From Nocardia fusca NBRC 14340 (GTDB lineage Bacteria; Actinomycetota; Actinomycetes; Mycobacteriales; Mycobacteriaceae): 64,000 bases of DNA. The DNA is taken from assembly GCF_001618425.1 (NCBI RefSeq), contig NZ_BDCU01000031.1, forward strand, positions 124,001 to 188,000, read 5' to 3'. The notes under the pieces are model-generated. The model saw only the letters and a list, made by a program, of their open reading frames with translations. It had not been told where the DNA came from and did no database searches. The number at the start of each line of letters is the position of its first letter. The first letter of the stretch is position 1. The position numbers and the translations under genes were made by a program. Positions 1 through 8,356 of the stretch are shown piece after piece.

Positions 1-695
1 GCGTCGAGGTGTCGCGCATAAGCGGCGATCACCGTCAGCCCGAGCGCGGCCACGGCGGCGACCAGGGGAACCATCTGCCAGGTCGCGCCGGCCAGACTTC
101 CGAGCAGCCAGAACATCACCGAACGGGCGGCGTCCCCGTGCGGGGCCAGGAACACCAGCACCGTTGTCGCCGCCGAGAAGCCGTAGCCGACGGCGGTACC
201 GGTCAGCACCAGCCGCAGCGGTACCAGCCCGGCGGCCGAGCGCGCCATGAGATAGACGAGCAGGGTGGCGGCCAGTGCCCCGGTGAAGGCCGCCGTCGAG
301 AGGGCGTAGATACCGAGCGCACCGAAGACCCCGAAGAGGACGACCGCAGTGGCGCCTACCGACGCACCCGAGGAGATACCCAGGACGTATGGGTCGGCGA
401 GTGCATTGCGGACCATCGCCTGGACCGCCAGTCCGGCCCCGCCCAGTCCGGCCCCGACGAGGGCCGCGAGAAGCACGCGCGGTAGGCGTGACTCGACGAC
501 GATCCGATAGTTGGCGACCTCCGCGGCGACCACCGTGTCCCCGGTCAGCTCGGCCCACAGGAACCACACCGTGTCGCGCCAGGGGATATGAGCCGCACCC
601 AGCGCCAGAGCGAGTACCGATACCACCGTCAGCGCCATGATAAGAGCGCTGACCAGCGCGGTGACGGGTAGCCGCCGCCCGCCGACAGTTCTCAT
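1..695 (-). CDS. FecCD-family ABC transporter permease (B12/siderophore type), 3' end cut off
   Basis: Membrane permease subunit of a type II ABC importer of the BtuC/FecCD family, which moves cobalamin, haem or ferric siderophores across the inner membrane. About 231 residues are visible; the C-terminal third lies beyond the window's left edge. The family signature is clear: RVLLAALVGAGLGGAGLAVQ followed by MVRNALADPYVLGISSGAS, then several hydrophobic segments. I chose the ATG ending MRTVGGRR; an in-frame ATG 60 nt upstream (base 755) would add 20 residues, and neither has a strong ribosome site. A cobalamin riboswitch lies upstream on the same strand, so corrinoid or cobalt-related uptake is the most likely role (inference). 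The binding protein and ATPase would be outside the window. Confidence 0.9.
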   Translation of the reverse strand, partial: MRTVGGRRLPVTALVSALIMALTVVSVLALALGAAHIPWRDTVWFLWAELTGDTVVAAEVANYRIVVESRLPRVLLAALVGAGLGGAGLAVQAMVRNALADPYVLGISSGASVGATAVVLFGVFGALGIYALSTAAFTGALAATLLVYLMARSAAGLVPLRLVLTGTAVGYGFSAATTVLVFLAPHGDAARSVMFWLLGSLAGATWQMVPLVAAVAALGLTVIAAYARHLD

Positions 696-814
696 CGGTC
701 CGGCTCTACGCGCACCTGCCCGGATCGACTGTGCGTAGGCAAGCGAACACCACATGACCCATATCTCGTCAACCGCTCCCTCGGAGTCGACAGGAGACCG
801 CGCCGGCGGCTCGG

Positions 815-990
815 TCACGCGGGCAGGTCTTCGGACTCGTGGACACGACGCCGGACGACGTCACCTACTGACGGTCGCTTCCCGGGCTGCGAGCCCAGTG
901 CTGATGACCGCGGTCGTTTCCACTTACCGCTGCGGGGCAGCTCCGGATTCCCACCGGATTCCCTCTTACGAACCGCCTGTTGTGGACAAA
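815..990 (-). promoter_or_regulatory. Cobalamin riboswitch (AdoCbl-type)
   Basis: On the minus strand the order of conserved blocks matches a cobalamin element: GAATCCGGTGGGAATCCGG, then AGCTGCCCCGCAGCGGTAAG, then CCGGGAAGCGACC, and a closing block resembling the usual GACGAGnCnGGAGACCTGCC (here ACGAGTCCGAAGACCTGCCC). It ends about 120 nt before the FecCD permease start and should reduce that gene's expression when cobalamin is abundant. The exact limits of the outer P1 stem are uncertain. Confidence 0.9.
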
Positions 991-1444
991 CGGTAACCAG
1001 CGCCCGGTCACAGTAGCATCGGCGGCGGGCATCCGAAATCCGATCAGGGGCCGGATGCTCGCCGGCTCGGCCAGGAGACCGGATGTTCGGGCTTCCGGCC
1101 GAGTGCCTGTTGTGTGTGGGCGCAGCGCGCGGGTTTCGTCGACGTCTTCTCGTATACGGACGTACGACGGCGGACTATCGGCAGCAGGGGTCATGGGCGC
1201 CACGATCCCAGCGCCTGTCGTGCGATGCGATCCGCGAACCTACGTGTCAGAGGCGGTCTACCGGCCCGAAATCCGGCCTCCGCCAGGGTTGGTCCCGCCT
1301 CACCCATCCGTCATCGCCCACCTCGAACCGAAGACCACGCGTCCTTTTCTATAAATCGACTCCCGGCCGATCGAGCGTAACCGCCGCTCCTGTGCAGAAA
1401 TAGGAGCCGGGATCGATGAACGGATCCGGTCTAGGCTCGCCGAT
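991..1444. other. Intergenic, no gene recognised
   Basis: Between the riboswitch (transcribed leftward) and the next rightward gene. The open frames here have no recognisable protein character. It should contain the promoter of the riboswitch transcript, but I could not pick one confidently. Confidence 0.5.
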
Positions 1445-1729
1445 ATGGCACCGGATCCGGACGACACCCCGCCCGCCCGTAACGGTGCCGGGTTGGCGGC
1501 TCTGCTGCTCGGTATCTTCGCGGTCGCGTTCGCATTCATTCCTTTCGCGAGCGAAATTTTCACGGCACCGGCCGGGTTGGCGGCTGTGATCGCGGGTTTC
1601 ATCGGCTGGGATCGCGTCGATCGTGGTATCGCGACCAATCGGACGGATGCCCTCATAGGCGGGGTGCTGGGAGTCGTCGCGCTGATGATGACGTTGCTGG
1701 TCTACGCGGCGACAAGCGGGGCCGCGTAG
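1445..1729 (+). CDS. Small DUF4190-like membrane protein
   Basis: A 94-residue protein with a short polar N terminus (MAPDPDDTPPARN) and three hydrophobic stretches: about residues 14-33, 36-56 and 68-90. The pattern N-G-A-G-L-A-A-L-L-L-G-I, then a helix, then a second helix is typical of small DUF4190-type proteins common in actinobacteria, whose function is unknown. It stands alone with no operon partner. The fit to the family is by eye only. Confidence 0.7.
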   Translation: MAPDPDDTPPARNGAGLAALLLGIFAVAFAFIPFASEIFTAPAGLAAVIAGFIGWDRVDRGIATNRTDALIGGVLGVVALMMTLLVYAATSGAA

Positions 1730-2163
1730 ACGCCTCTGGCCGGACGGCGCCGCAGCTGGCTATCTCGGAGCAGGGGCAGCCACGGCCGCGTTCTCGGTGT
1801 GCACAAGCCATCGAAGGCGCGAAAATCCGTGCGCGCCGTCCTGGTGCAAGTGCTGACATCGACCGGTGGTGCGCTCGCTCGTCCGGCCATGGTCGGCGAG
1901 TGTGCCCAGGTGCCCGGGCGCAGTCGCGACGAGCCGGGCGTCGCGCGACCTGCTGCGGACGAGGCATCGAAACGCTTTGTCACCTGGGGCTTGCGTATAC
2001 GTGCAGCTATACGTATATTCAGTTTCGGGCGTGTACGTATACATCTACTTATGATGAGCCTGTAGTCGTGCCGGAGTCGATCGCTCGGGTTGCGCCGACC
2101 GGCACGGGCATGTCCATCTCTCGGCCGGTTCGGCCCGCGGTCGCGTGGGGTGGCCGAGGGAAC
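1730..2163. other. Intergenic region with an AT-rich repeat cluster
   Basis: No protein-coding frame looks real here. The first 250 bases are ordinary GC-rich sequence. Bases 1990-2045 are conspicuously AT-rich and hold repeated ACGTATA/TATACGT words, listed as a separate repeat. Confidence 0.5.
1994..2041. repeat. Cluster of TATACGT/ACGTATA palindromic words
   Basis: Three related words lie within 48 bp: CGTATACG at 1994-2001, TATACGTATA at 2008-2017 and TACGTATA at 2034-2041. The first two also form an inverted repeat, TATACGT...ACGTATA, with an 8-nt spacer. This looks like a multi-site operator about 190 bp before the padR start, but the regulator and target are unknown. Confidence 0.45.
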
Positions 2164-2206
2164 TTGCAGAAGTACTACTTAGTGTTACTATCTAGTGGTA
2201 GTAAGT
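2164..2206 (+). promoter_or_regulatory. padR operon promoter and imperfect dyad operator
   Basis: TTGCAG (2164-2169) and TACTAT (2187-2192) are separated by 17 nt, which fits a housekeeping promoter. An imperfect inverted repeat covers the -10: ACTTAGTGTTACTA against AGTGGTAGTAAGT, bases 2177-2206. PadR-family repressors commonly bind dyads over their own promoter, so autoregulation is likely (inference). Confidence 0.55.
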
Positions 2207-2232
2207 GACACTGAATAGCTGAAAGGGTGTTC

Positions 2233-2565
2233 ATGGGCAAACAGGAGACGGAGATGCTCAAGGGAACGCTGGAGGGCATCGTGCTGGCGATTCTGCTCGG
2301 CCGTCCCGCGTACGGCTACGAGATCACCGCATGGCTGCGGGAGCAGGGTTTCTCCGATATCGCCGAGGGAACCGTCTACGCCCTGCTCGTCAGGATCGAG
2401 AAGCGCGGATTCGTGGACGTGGAAAAGGTTCCTTCGGAGAAGGGACCCCCGCGCAAGGTGTATTCCCTCAACGCCGCAGGACAGGAATATCTCGACGAGT
2501 TCTGGAGGACCTGGAGCTTCCTCGCTGAACGTATCGAACAGCTCCGTGTACAGGGAGGTAAATAG
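2233..2565 (+). CDS. PadR-family transcriptional regulator
   Basis: A 110-residue winged-helix repressor of the short PadR type. The N-terminal half has the family pattern LKGTLEGIVLAILLGRPAYG, followed by TVYALLVRIEKRGFVDVEK (recognition helix) and the wing GPPRKVYSLNAAGQEYL. I start it at ATG 2233 because AAAGGG (2222-2227) is then correctly spaced; a GTG six bases upstream is also in frame. It is the first gene of a four-gene operon with a DUF1048 protein and an ABC exporter. In comparable actinobacterial and Firmicute operons the PadR protein represses the exporter until a ligand, often an antibiotic-like compound, releases it. Confidence 0.93.
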   Translation: MGKQETEMLKGTLEGIVLAILLGRPAYGYEITAWLREQGFSDIAEGTVYALLVRIEKRGFVDVEKVPSEKGPPRKVYSLNAAGQEYLDEFWRTWSFLAERIEQLRVQGGK

Positions 2566-2567
2566 CC

Positions 2568-2927
2568 ATGGACATATCGGATCTCGCCTCGAAGGTGATC
2601 GGCGACCTGGGCGACAAGAAGCGGTGGCGGCAGTACAAAACGCGGTCCAAACAGCTGCCACCGAATTATCGCACCGCGGTGGAGGCTTTCGAGCGGTACC
2701 TGATGTACGGCGGAACGGGAGGCGGCGGCGTGGCGATGTTCGACGACCTCATCGATCTGTTCGAGCAGAGCGCGGCCGATGAAATCCCTATCCGCGAAGT
2801 CGTCGGAGGCGACCCGGTGGGGTTCATCGAGACCTTCGCGCGGAACTACCAGGAGGAATCCTGGCTCAATCGGGAACGGGCTCGGCTGAACAGCGCTATC
2901 GAGCGCGCCGCCGCAGAAGGAAAGTAG
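2568..2927 (+). CDS. DUF1048 family protein
   Basis: A 119-residue soluble helical protein recognised as DUF1048 by its pattern: KKRWRQYKTRSKQLPPNYR, then a central acidic helix, a VGGDPVGFIETFARNY block and a charged C-terminal helix NRERARLNSAIERA. It starts two bases after the padR stop, with GGAGG ten bases upstream of the ATG. DUF1048 genes are regularly found between a padR gene and an ABC exporter. Their biochemical role is not known; a modulatory role for PadR or the transporter is plausible but is inference. Confidence 0.88.
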   Translation: MDISDLASKVIGDLGDKKRWRQYKTRSKQLPPNYRTAVEAFERYLMYGGTGGGGVAMFDDLIDLFEQSAADEIPIREVVGGDPVGFIETFARNYQEESWLNRERARLNSAIERAAAEGK

Positions 2928-2936
2928 GGACTTTCG

Positions 2937-3746
2937 ATGACGACACAGCAAGCTCCGGCGATCCGCGTGCAGGGTCTGGAGAAGTCCTACAACAAGGTGG
3001 AGGTGCTGCGCGGCGTGGACTTCGACGTCGAACGGGGCAGCATCTTCGCACTGCTCGGTTCGAACGGCGCCGGCAAGACGACGATCGTGCGGATCTTGTC
3101 CACCCTGCTCGCGGCCGACGCGGGAACAGCCGGCGTCAACGGCTTCGACGTCGCTACGCAACCGGGCAACGTGCGGGAGTCCATCAGTCTCACCGGGCAG
3201 TTCGCCGCCGTCGACGAAATCCTCAGCGCCCGGGAAAATCTCGTGTTGATCGCCAAATTGCGGCACCTGAAGAACGCGGACACCATCGCCGACGACCTGC
3301 TCGAGCGTTTCTCACTGACCGACGCGGCCACGCGGAAGGTGTCGACGTACTCCGGTGGTATGCGCCGTCGCCTCGATATCGCCATGAGCCTCATCGGGAA
3401 CCCGCCGGTGATCTTCCTCGACGAGCCCACGACCGGGCTCGACCCTCAGGCGCGTGTCGAGGTGTGGGACGCGGTGAAGGAACTCGCCGAGCAGGGCACG
3501 ACGGTGCTGCTCACCACGCAATACCTGGACGAGGCCGAACAACTCGCCGACCGGATCGCAATCCTGCACCGCGGCCGGATCATCGTCAACGGGACCCTCG
3601 CCGAGCTCAAACAGCTACTCCCACCTGCCCGAGTCGAATATGTCGAGAAGCAGCCGAGCCTCGAGGACATCTTTTTCGCTCTCGTCGGAGGCGATGACGA
3701 CGAGGGTACCCCCCGCAATGACCGCGGCGCGGTTCGGACGAAATAA
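2937..3746 (+). CDS. DrrA-type ABC exporter ATP-binding protein
   Basis: ATPase of an ABC-2-type drug or lipid exporter, 269 residues. Walker A GSNGAGKTT is at about residues 41-49, the Q-loop region LTGQF at 86-90, the signature YSGGM at 138-142 and Walker B VIFLDEP at 158-164, followed by the D-loop TTGLD. The C-terminal segment ends SLEDIFFALVGG as in DrrA proteins, but is shorter than the roughly 320 residues of classic DrrA. It lies 9 bases after the DUF1048 gene and 9 before the permease, so the two transporter subunits are co-produced. The substrate cannot be read from the sequence. Confidence 0.94.
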   Translation: MTTQQAPAIRVQGLEKSYNKVEVLRGVDFDVERGSIFALLGSNGAGKTTIVRILSTLLAADAGTAGVNGFDVATQPGNVRESISLTGQFAAVDEILSARENLVLIAKLRHLKNADTIADDLLERFSLTDAATRKVSTYSGGMRRRLDIAMSLIGNPPVIFLDEPTTGLDPQARVEVWDAVKELAEQGTTVLLTTQYLDEAEQLADRIAILHRGRIIVNGTLAELKQLLPPARVEYVEKQPSLEDIFFALVGGDDDEGTPRNDRGAVRTK

Positions 3747-3755
3747 GGAATTACG

Positions 3756-4517
3756 ATGACTACGCATTTCTTCGCCGACACCACCCTGCTGCTGGGACGA
3801 TCCCTGCGTCATATCACGCGTAGCGTGGACACCATCATCACGACCACGATCATGCCGATCGCATTCATGCTGCTGTTCGTCTATGTCTTCGGCGGCGCGA
3901 TCGACGCGGGGTCGGATTCGTATGTCCAGTATCTGCTACCCGGCATCCTGCTCATCACAATCGCATCGGGTATCTCCTACACCGCGTTCCGGCTGTTTCT
4001 CGATATGAAGAGTGGGATCTTCGAGCGATTCCAGTCGATGCCGATCGCGCGGTCGTCGGTGCTGTGGGCGCATGTACTGACCTCGCTGGTCGCCAATCTG
4101 ATCTCTGTCGTGGTCGTCGTGCTCGTCGCTCTGCTCATGGGTTTCCGCTCCGGCGCGGGAGTGCTGTCGTGGCTCTCGGTGGCCGGGATACTGGTCCTGT
4201 TCACTCTGGCGCTGACCTGGATCGCGGTCATCCCCGGCCTCTCCGCGAAGACCCCGGACGGTGCGAGCGCGTTCTCCTACCCGCTGATCTTCCTGCCGTT
4301 CATCAGCTCGGCGTTCGTGCCCACCGACACCATGCCGGGCCCGCTTCGCGCCTTCGCCGAGAACCAGCCGGTGACCTCCATCATCGATGCCATCCGCGCC
4401 CTGTTCTCCGAGCAGCCGGTCGGCAACGACATCTGGATCGCCCTCGGATGGTGCGTCGGCATCCTGGTCGTCGCCTATCTCTTCGCCATGAACACCTACC
4501 GCCGCAAGATCTCCTGA
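3756..4517 (+). CDS. DrrB-type ABC-2 exporter permease
   Basis: A 253-residue ABC-2-type permease with about six membrane segments. Near the C terminus it carries the family's typical run FLPFISSAFVPTDTMPGPLR followed by FAENQPVTSIIDAIRAL, the motif shared by DrrB and daunorubicin-type permeases. AAGGA (3747-3751) precedes the ATG. Together with the preceding ATPase it forms a complete two-gene exporter under PadR control. The last codons run AMNTYRRKIS, a usual DrrB end, so the gene looks intact. Confidence 0.93.
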   Translation: MTTHFFADTTLLLGRSLRHITRSVDTIITTTIMPIAFMLLFVYVFGGAIDAGSDSYVQYLLPGILLITIASGISYTAFRLFLDMKSGIFERFQSMPIARSSVLWAHVLTSLVANLISVVVVVLVALLMGFRSGAGVLSWLSVAGILVLFTLALTWIAVIPGLSAKTPDGASAFSYPLIFLPFISSAFVPTDTMPGPLRAFAENQPVTSIIDAIRALFSEQPVGNDIWIALGWCVGILVVAYLFAMNTYRRKIS

Positions 4518-4640
4518 GCCGCGGCGGCCGAGATCGTCCGTGCGGCCGCGCAGCGTTGAGAGATCACCCGTTCCGCGGCCGAGCGTGATCGGGTCCGCGC
4601 CCGATCCATCGCTCAGGGCGGAACACCGGCCCGGTCCGAA

Positions 4641-4676
4641 GCACGGCCCGGCGAGTAGCTACTCGCCGGGCCGTGC
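4641..4676. terminator. Perfect 36-bp palindrome, probable bidirectional terminator
   Basis: Two 18-base arms, GCACGGCCCGGCGAGTAG and its exact complement, meet with no spacer. It lies 124 bases after the exporter permease. In high-GC actinobacteria strong hairpins without a T-tract often act as terminators; a protein-binding role is possible because the centre is a perfect dyad. Confidence 0.6.
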
Positions 4677-4772
4677 GCGTCGCTCAGTGGCCGCCTCGCT
4701 GTGCCATGATCCCCGCGCCCATCGCGGTGAGGGCGTCGGCGAGCTGCGGTCGCCATCACCTGTGTCCGGTCG

Positions 4773-5051
4773 GTGTACGACCTGGCCGAGGAGCCGGTGA
4801 GCCCGCACGTCGCTGCCCACCGGGCCGGCCTGTCTCGGGCGACACTGGCAGAACTCGCGGCCGCGGTCGCTGCCCACTCCGGTGGCGAGGTCACCGCGGC
4901 GGATATCGCCGCCGCGCCGGGTATCGAACGACGTTCGGCGAGCCGGACATTGAAGCATCTCGAACGGTTGGGTCTGGCGCCGCCGGTCGGCACCGTCGGC
5001 AGTGGTGCCGGGCGGCCGGCCGTGCGCTACGCGGTGCGCCGGGAGTCGTAA
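4773..5051 (+). pseudogene. C-terminal HTH remnant of a CitB/DpiA-like response regulator
   Basis: A 92-codon frame that starts at a GTG with no visible ribosome site. It reads GLSRATLAELAAAVAAH, then an HTH-like block VTAADIAAAPGIERRSASRT, then LKHLERLGLA and GSGAGRPAVRYAV. This order resembles the C-terminal DNA-binding tail of CitB/DpiA-family response regulators, which end in a GGxGRPExxYR motif. The receiver domain is absent, and an in-frame TGA at 4728 closes the frame upstream. I read it as a gene fragment; a small independent HTH protein is the alternative. Confidence 0.45.
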
Positions 5052-5157
5052 CGGCGCACCCGGCGACGGCCGGGTTCTGTGTCGAAGTGAGTGCGGACGG
5101 CCCCGGCGCTGCCCGAGTCGGGCGATACCAGGGAGCACGGCGGTGTAGGCGGGGAGC

Positions 5158-5739
5158 TCAGAACCCGGCGTGGAGTCGAGCCCACTCGATATCCCACTGC
5201 TCCATTCGGCGCATTCGGAGGCGGTGAGCGGTTATCGCTGTCGGAAGGCAGCAGAGCAGGACAGGCGCACTCCAGGTGAACAATCCGACGAGAGCCGCGT
5301 CGAACAGAACCGAGGAACCGGTCGGAGGGGCCGTGGTGTGCGTGCCGTCCCGCTCCACCCAGATATCGACGACCTCACCGCGGCGATATCCGGCCGGGGC
5401 GTACACATTGCCCGTGTGCTGGGCGCCGGCGGCGAACCATGTCGCCGGGGTCGTCGGGTAGAGATCGTATTCGTTGGGGGTGGGCGCGGAGTCCCGGAGC
5501 GTGGCGGGCACGCGGTGCCGTTCGGCGGCCGCTTCGGCAGCGGCCCCGCTCAGCACTCGATGGGTATGGATCCCGACCGCTGCCGCTATCGGGATCGCCG
5601 CCGCGGCGACGAGCAGCACGCCGCATACGAGCCAGGCGAGGAGCCGATCCTCGCGGCGTAGCAGCGGACTGTCGCGCCATGGACGCAGGTTCCACAGCCG
5701 TGTCGCGGCGGTGGGGTATCCGGTCGGTGGGGAGATCAT
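5158..5739 (-). CDS. Rv1733c-family membrane protein
   Basis: A 193-residue protein matching the Rv1733c family of mycobacteria and nocardiae. It has an N-terminal LWNLRPWRDSPLLRREDRL motif, a first membrane helix at about residues 36-58 and an extracytoplasmic domain with a GYRRGEVVDIWVERDGTHT block. A second helix follows at about residues 148-168, then a basic tail. The biochemical function of the family is unknown; in Mycobacterium tuberculosis the homologue belongs to the dormancy regulon. It is monocistronic here. Confidence 0.88.
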   Translation of the reverse strand: MISPPTGYPTAATRLWNLRPWRDSPLLRREDRLLAWLVCGVLLVAAAAIPIAAAVGIHTHRVLSGAAAEAAAERHRVPATLRDSAPTPNEYDLYPTTPATWFAAGAQHTGNVYAPAGYRRGEVVDIWVERDGTHTTAPPTGSSVLFDAALVGLFTWSAPVLLCCLPTAITAHRLRMRRMEQWDIEWARLHAGF

Positions 5740-6005
5740 TTGTTCTGTCCGGGAGAGGAATCGGGTCGGTATCGTTTCCTTCGATCATCTCAGGCTGTGC
5801 CCGGAATGCCGGTGCCGGGCGCCTGTGATACGTCTCATGGATCGCCGCTCGCCACGAACCGAATCGCCTGCGGGCGAATGCCGCGCTCGGAGTCGCACCG
5901 AGCCGCGCGTCCGTCGATACCCGCATGATCGTTCGGCCGGGAGTCCGGCAGGGCGTGGCCGTGGCCCGGGTGACGTGCTGTCGCACCGGCTTCACATGGG
6001 CGGCG

Positions 6006-6374
6006 TCATGCGAACGGTTCGCCTCGGTGCGCGGGTGCCTCGAGCAGCCGGTCGAGGTGAGCGCGCGACCAATCGCACAGCGCGTGGACGGTGGTGACCA
6101 GCCTCGTTCCGGCCGCGGTGAGGGAGTAGTCGACGCGAGGATTGGCGGTGCCGTGGTCGTAGCGGGAGATCAGACCGTGGTGCTCGAGTTCCCGCAGCGT
6201 CCGGGTGAGCATCTTGTAGCTGATGCCGTCCACCGCGCGGTGCAGCTCCCGGAACCGGTGGTGGCCGGCTCCGATCTCCTCCAGCACACGCAGGCCCCAT
6301 TTCGTCGATACCACGGCGAACACCCGCTGCGCGATCGCGCGGGCGCGCTGTTCTTCGTCGTCATCGCCGAGCAT
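6006..6374 (-). CDS. HxlR-family transcriptional regulator
   Basis: A 122-residue winged-helix protein. The HxlR pattern is complete: VVSTKWGLRVLEEIGAGHHR, FRELHRAVDGISYKMLTRTL, RELEHHGLISR and the wing VDYSLTAAGTRLV. It diverges from a VOC-family gene whose start is 67 bases away, so the two probably share a regulatory region and the regulator probably controls that gene (inference). One difference from many HxlR proteins is the absence of the usual N-terminal CPV cysteine, which suggests it does not sense electrophiles through that residue. Confidence 0.93.
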   Translation of the reverse strand: MLGDDDEEQRARAIAQRVFAVVSTKWGLRVLEEIGAGHHRFRELHRAVDGISYKMLTRTLRELEHHGLISRYDHGTANPRVDYSLTAAGTRLVTTVHALCDWSRAHLDRLLEAPAHRGEPFA

Positions 6375-6441
6375 CGGGAACCACCGCTCACCTTCGAGTG
6401 CGTACTGCTGCCGCCGGTCGTCTCACCGTAGCGTCACGACC

Positions 6442-6816
6442 ATGCAGATCCTGAAGACCTACGCCCGCTTGTTCGTCGCCGACCTCGATACCGCGCTGCC
6501 GTTCTACGAGGGAATTGTCGGCGCCCCGGCGGATCTGCGCTTCGGGTTCGAGCAGGCGGAGCTCGCGGCGGTCGGCGATTTCCTGCTCATCGCCGGCCCA
6601 CCCGAACATATCGACCGGTATCGCTCGACTGTCGGGCCGGTGATCGTCGACGACCTCGACGGGTTGATCGCTCGACTCACGGCCGCGGCGGCCGTCGTGA
6701 CCGGTGGTCCGTTCCCGAGCGAAACCGGCCGGTTCGCCTATCTTCGTCATCCCGACGGTACCGACGTCGAGTACGTCGAATGGTCGTCGGAGATACGGGC
6801 CCGCGTGCTCGGTTGA
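6442..6816 (+). CDS. VOC (glyoxalase/dioxygenase fold) family protein
   Basis: A 124-residue protein with the paired beta-alpha-beta-beta-beta arrangement of the vicinal oxygen chelate superfamily. It begins YARLFVADLDTALPFYEGIV and ends FAYLRHPDGTDVEYVEW. The start is ATG 6442; a longer open frame upstream runs over the divergent hxlR gene and is not credible. Such small proteins act as metal-dependent isomerases, dioxygenases or drug-binding resistance proteins, and the sequence does not decide between them. The HxlR neighbour suggests an inducible detoxification role (inference). Confidence 0.85.
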   Translation: MQILKTYARLFVADLDTALPFYEGIVGAPADLRFGFEQAELAAVGDFLLIAGPPEHIDRYRSTVGPVIVDDLDGLIARLTAAAAVVTGGPFPSETGRFAYLRHPDGTDVEYVEWSSEIRARVLG

Positions 6817-7102
6817 CGCCGGAGGGTCGCCCCGGCCGTGCTCGATTCGCATGTGCCGAGCGGTCGCGGGGCCGGGGGTTCCGGTGCCGTGCCGCGGAGT
6901 GCACTCGTCACCGACGGCAGGGTTTCTCGGAACCCGTTCGGTCGCGACGGATTCGGTCCACGCGGCGAACAGGTACGCGGACGACTCGCCGCCTCGTCGG
7001 GCCCGATCCCCGGCCGGGAATGGTTGCCCAACAGCGGCATCGGGTAGATTTCCATTCCCGGCCGACGCACTGTCTGTCGTGAGTCGAGACCTGGGGTTCG
7101 AT

Positions 7103-8170
7103 GTGATACGCCGACGAATGAGGCCCGCACTGCTGGTCGCTGTTGCCGCTGCGATGTTCGCCGCATCTGTCACGGTGTTCGGCGCCGGGAACGGCTCGGC
7201 CGACAGTGGCGATCCGATCGTCGACACCAAGAAGTTGCTCGCCGATCCGGTCTCTCCGAACGGCTCGCGAATCGTCGCCAGTCGAGTCGACGGCCGCAGC
7301 CTGACCATCCTGGTCCACTCCGCGGCGATGGACGAGAACATCACCGTTCGGGTGCAGCGGCCCCGCGACGCCTCACAACCCCGGCCGGTGCTCTACCTCG
7401 TGAACGGGGCCGGCGGGGGTACCGACGCGGCGACCTGGTGGGCCAATACCGATGTCGGCGATTTCCTGGCCACCAAGGATGTCAATGTCGTGATGCCGGT
7501 CGGTGGCGCGTTCGCCTACTACACCGACTGGAAGCACGATGATCCAGTGCTCGGTCGCAACAAATGGCGCACCTTCTTCCTCGACGAGCTGCCGCCGCTG
7601 GTCGACGGAGCACTGGGCGCCAACGGGGTCAATGCCATCGCCGCGAACTCGATGACCGCCACCGCGATTCTGCAGATGGCCGAGGCCGCCCCCGGCTTCT
7701 ACCGGAGCGTCGCCGGGTACAGCGGCTGCGCCCAGATCGCGGACCCCATCGGGCGGCAGTTCACCAAACTCGTCGTCGAACTCTACGGTGGCGGCGATGT
7801 CCGCAACATGTACGGCGAAGACGACGATCCGGCATGGGTCGCCAACGATCCGGTGGTGAACGCCGAGGCCCTGCGCGGTACCAGGTTGTTCGTTTCGACC
7901 GGCAACGGACTGCCCGGGCAGTGGGACACCGTCGACGGCGACTACGCGCTGCCGGGACCGCAAGGCCTGGCCAATCAGCTCCTGGTCGGCGGCGTCATCG
8001 AGGCCGCCACCGGTTGGTGCACCCGCAACCTCCAGGACCGGCTCGCGCAGCTCCGGATCCCGGCCACCTTCGACTACGCGCCGTCGGGCACGCACTCCTG
8101 GGGTTACTGGCGTGACGCGTTCTACAGGTCCTGGCCGCTCCTCGCCGAGGGACTCGGGATACCTGAATAG
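7103..8170 (+). CDS. Secreted mycolyltransferase / antigen-85-type esterase
   Basis: A 355-residue alpha/beta hydrolase of the antigen 85 family, which transfers mycolic acids to trehalose or arabinogalactan outside the membrane. A signal peptide is evident (MIRRRMRPALLVAVAAAMFAA, cleavage near GNGSADS). The nucleophile elbow reads AANSMTATA, with Ser as the probable catalytic residue. The C-terminal GTHSWGYWRDAF block supplies the catalytic His, as in the GTHSWEYW of antigen 85. I start at GTG 7103, preceded by CTGGGG, rather than the longer open frame, which lacks a signal peptide; ATG 7118 is possible. It supports a mycolic-acid-producing host. Confidence 0.9.
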   Translation: MIRRRMRPALLVAVAAAMFAASVTVFGAGNGSADSGDPIVDTKKLLADPVSPNGSRIVASRVDGRSLTILVHSAAMDENITVRVQRPRDASQPRPVLYLVNGAGGGTDAATWWANTDVGDFLATKDVNVVMPVGGAFAYYTDWKHDDPVLGRNKWRTFFLDELPPLVDGALGANGVNAIAANSMTATAILQMAEAAPGFYRSVAGYSGCAQIADPIGRQFTKLVVELYGGGDVRNMYGEDDDPAWVANDPVVNAEALRGTRLFVSTGNGLPGQWDTVDGDYALPGPQGLANQLLVGGVIEAATGWCTRNLQDRLAQLRIPATFDYAPSGTHSWGYWRDAFYRSWPLLAEGLGIPE

Positions 8171-8356
8171 GAGACGTGCTGTACGGCCCGCGCCATGCAG
8201 TGAGGCCGGGCCGCACGCACCGCCGGAGCAGCCCCACTTCTACCTCGGGTCACATACGAGGGCGAGCGTGGCAATCGGATCACGGTGCGCAGATATGTCC
8301 TTCCCACGAAGGGTAGCGAATAGCGCGCTTGCGGACCGCTGCACCGGCGTACTGCG

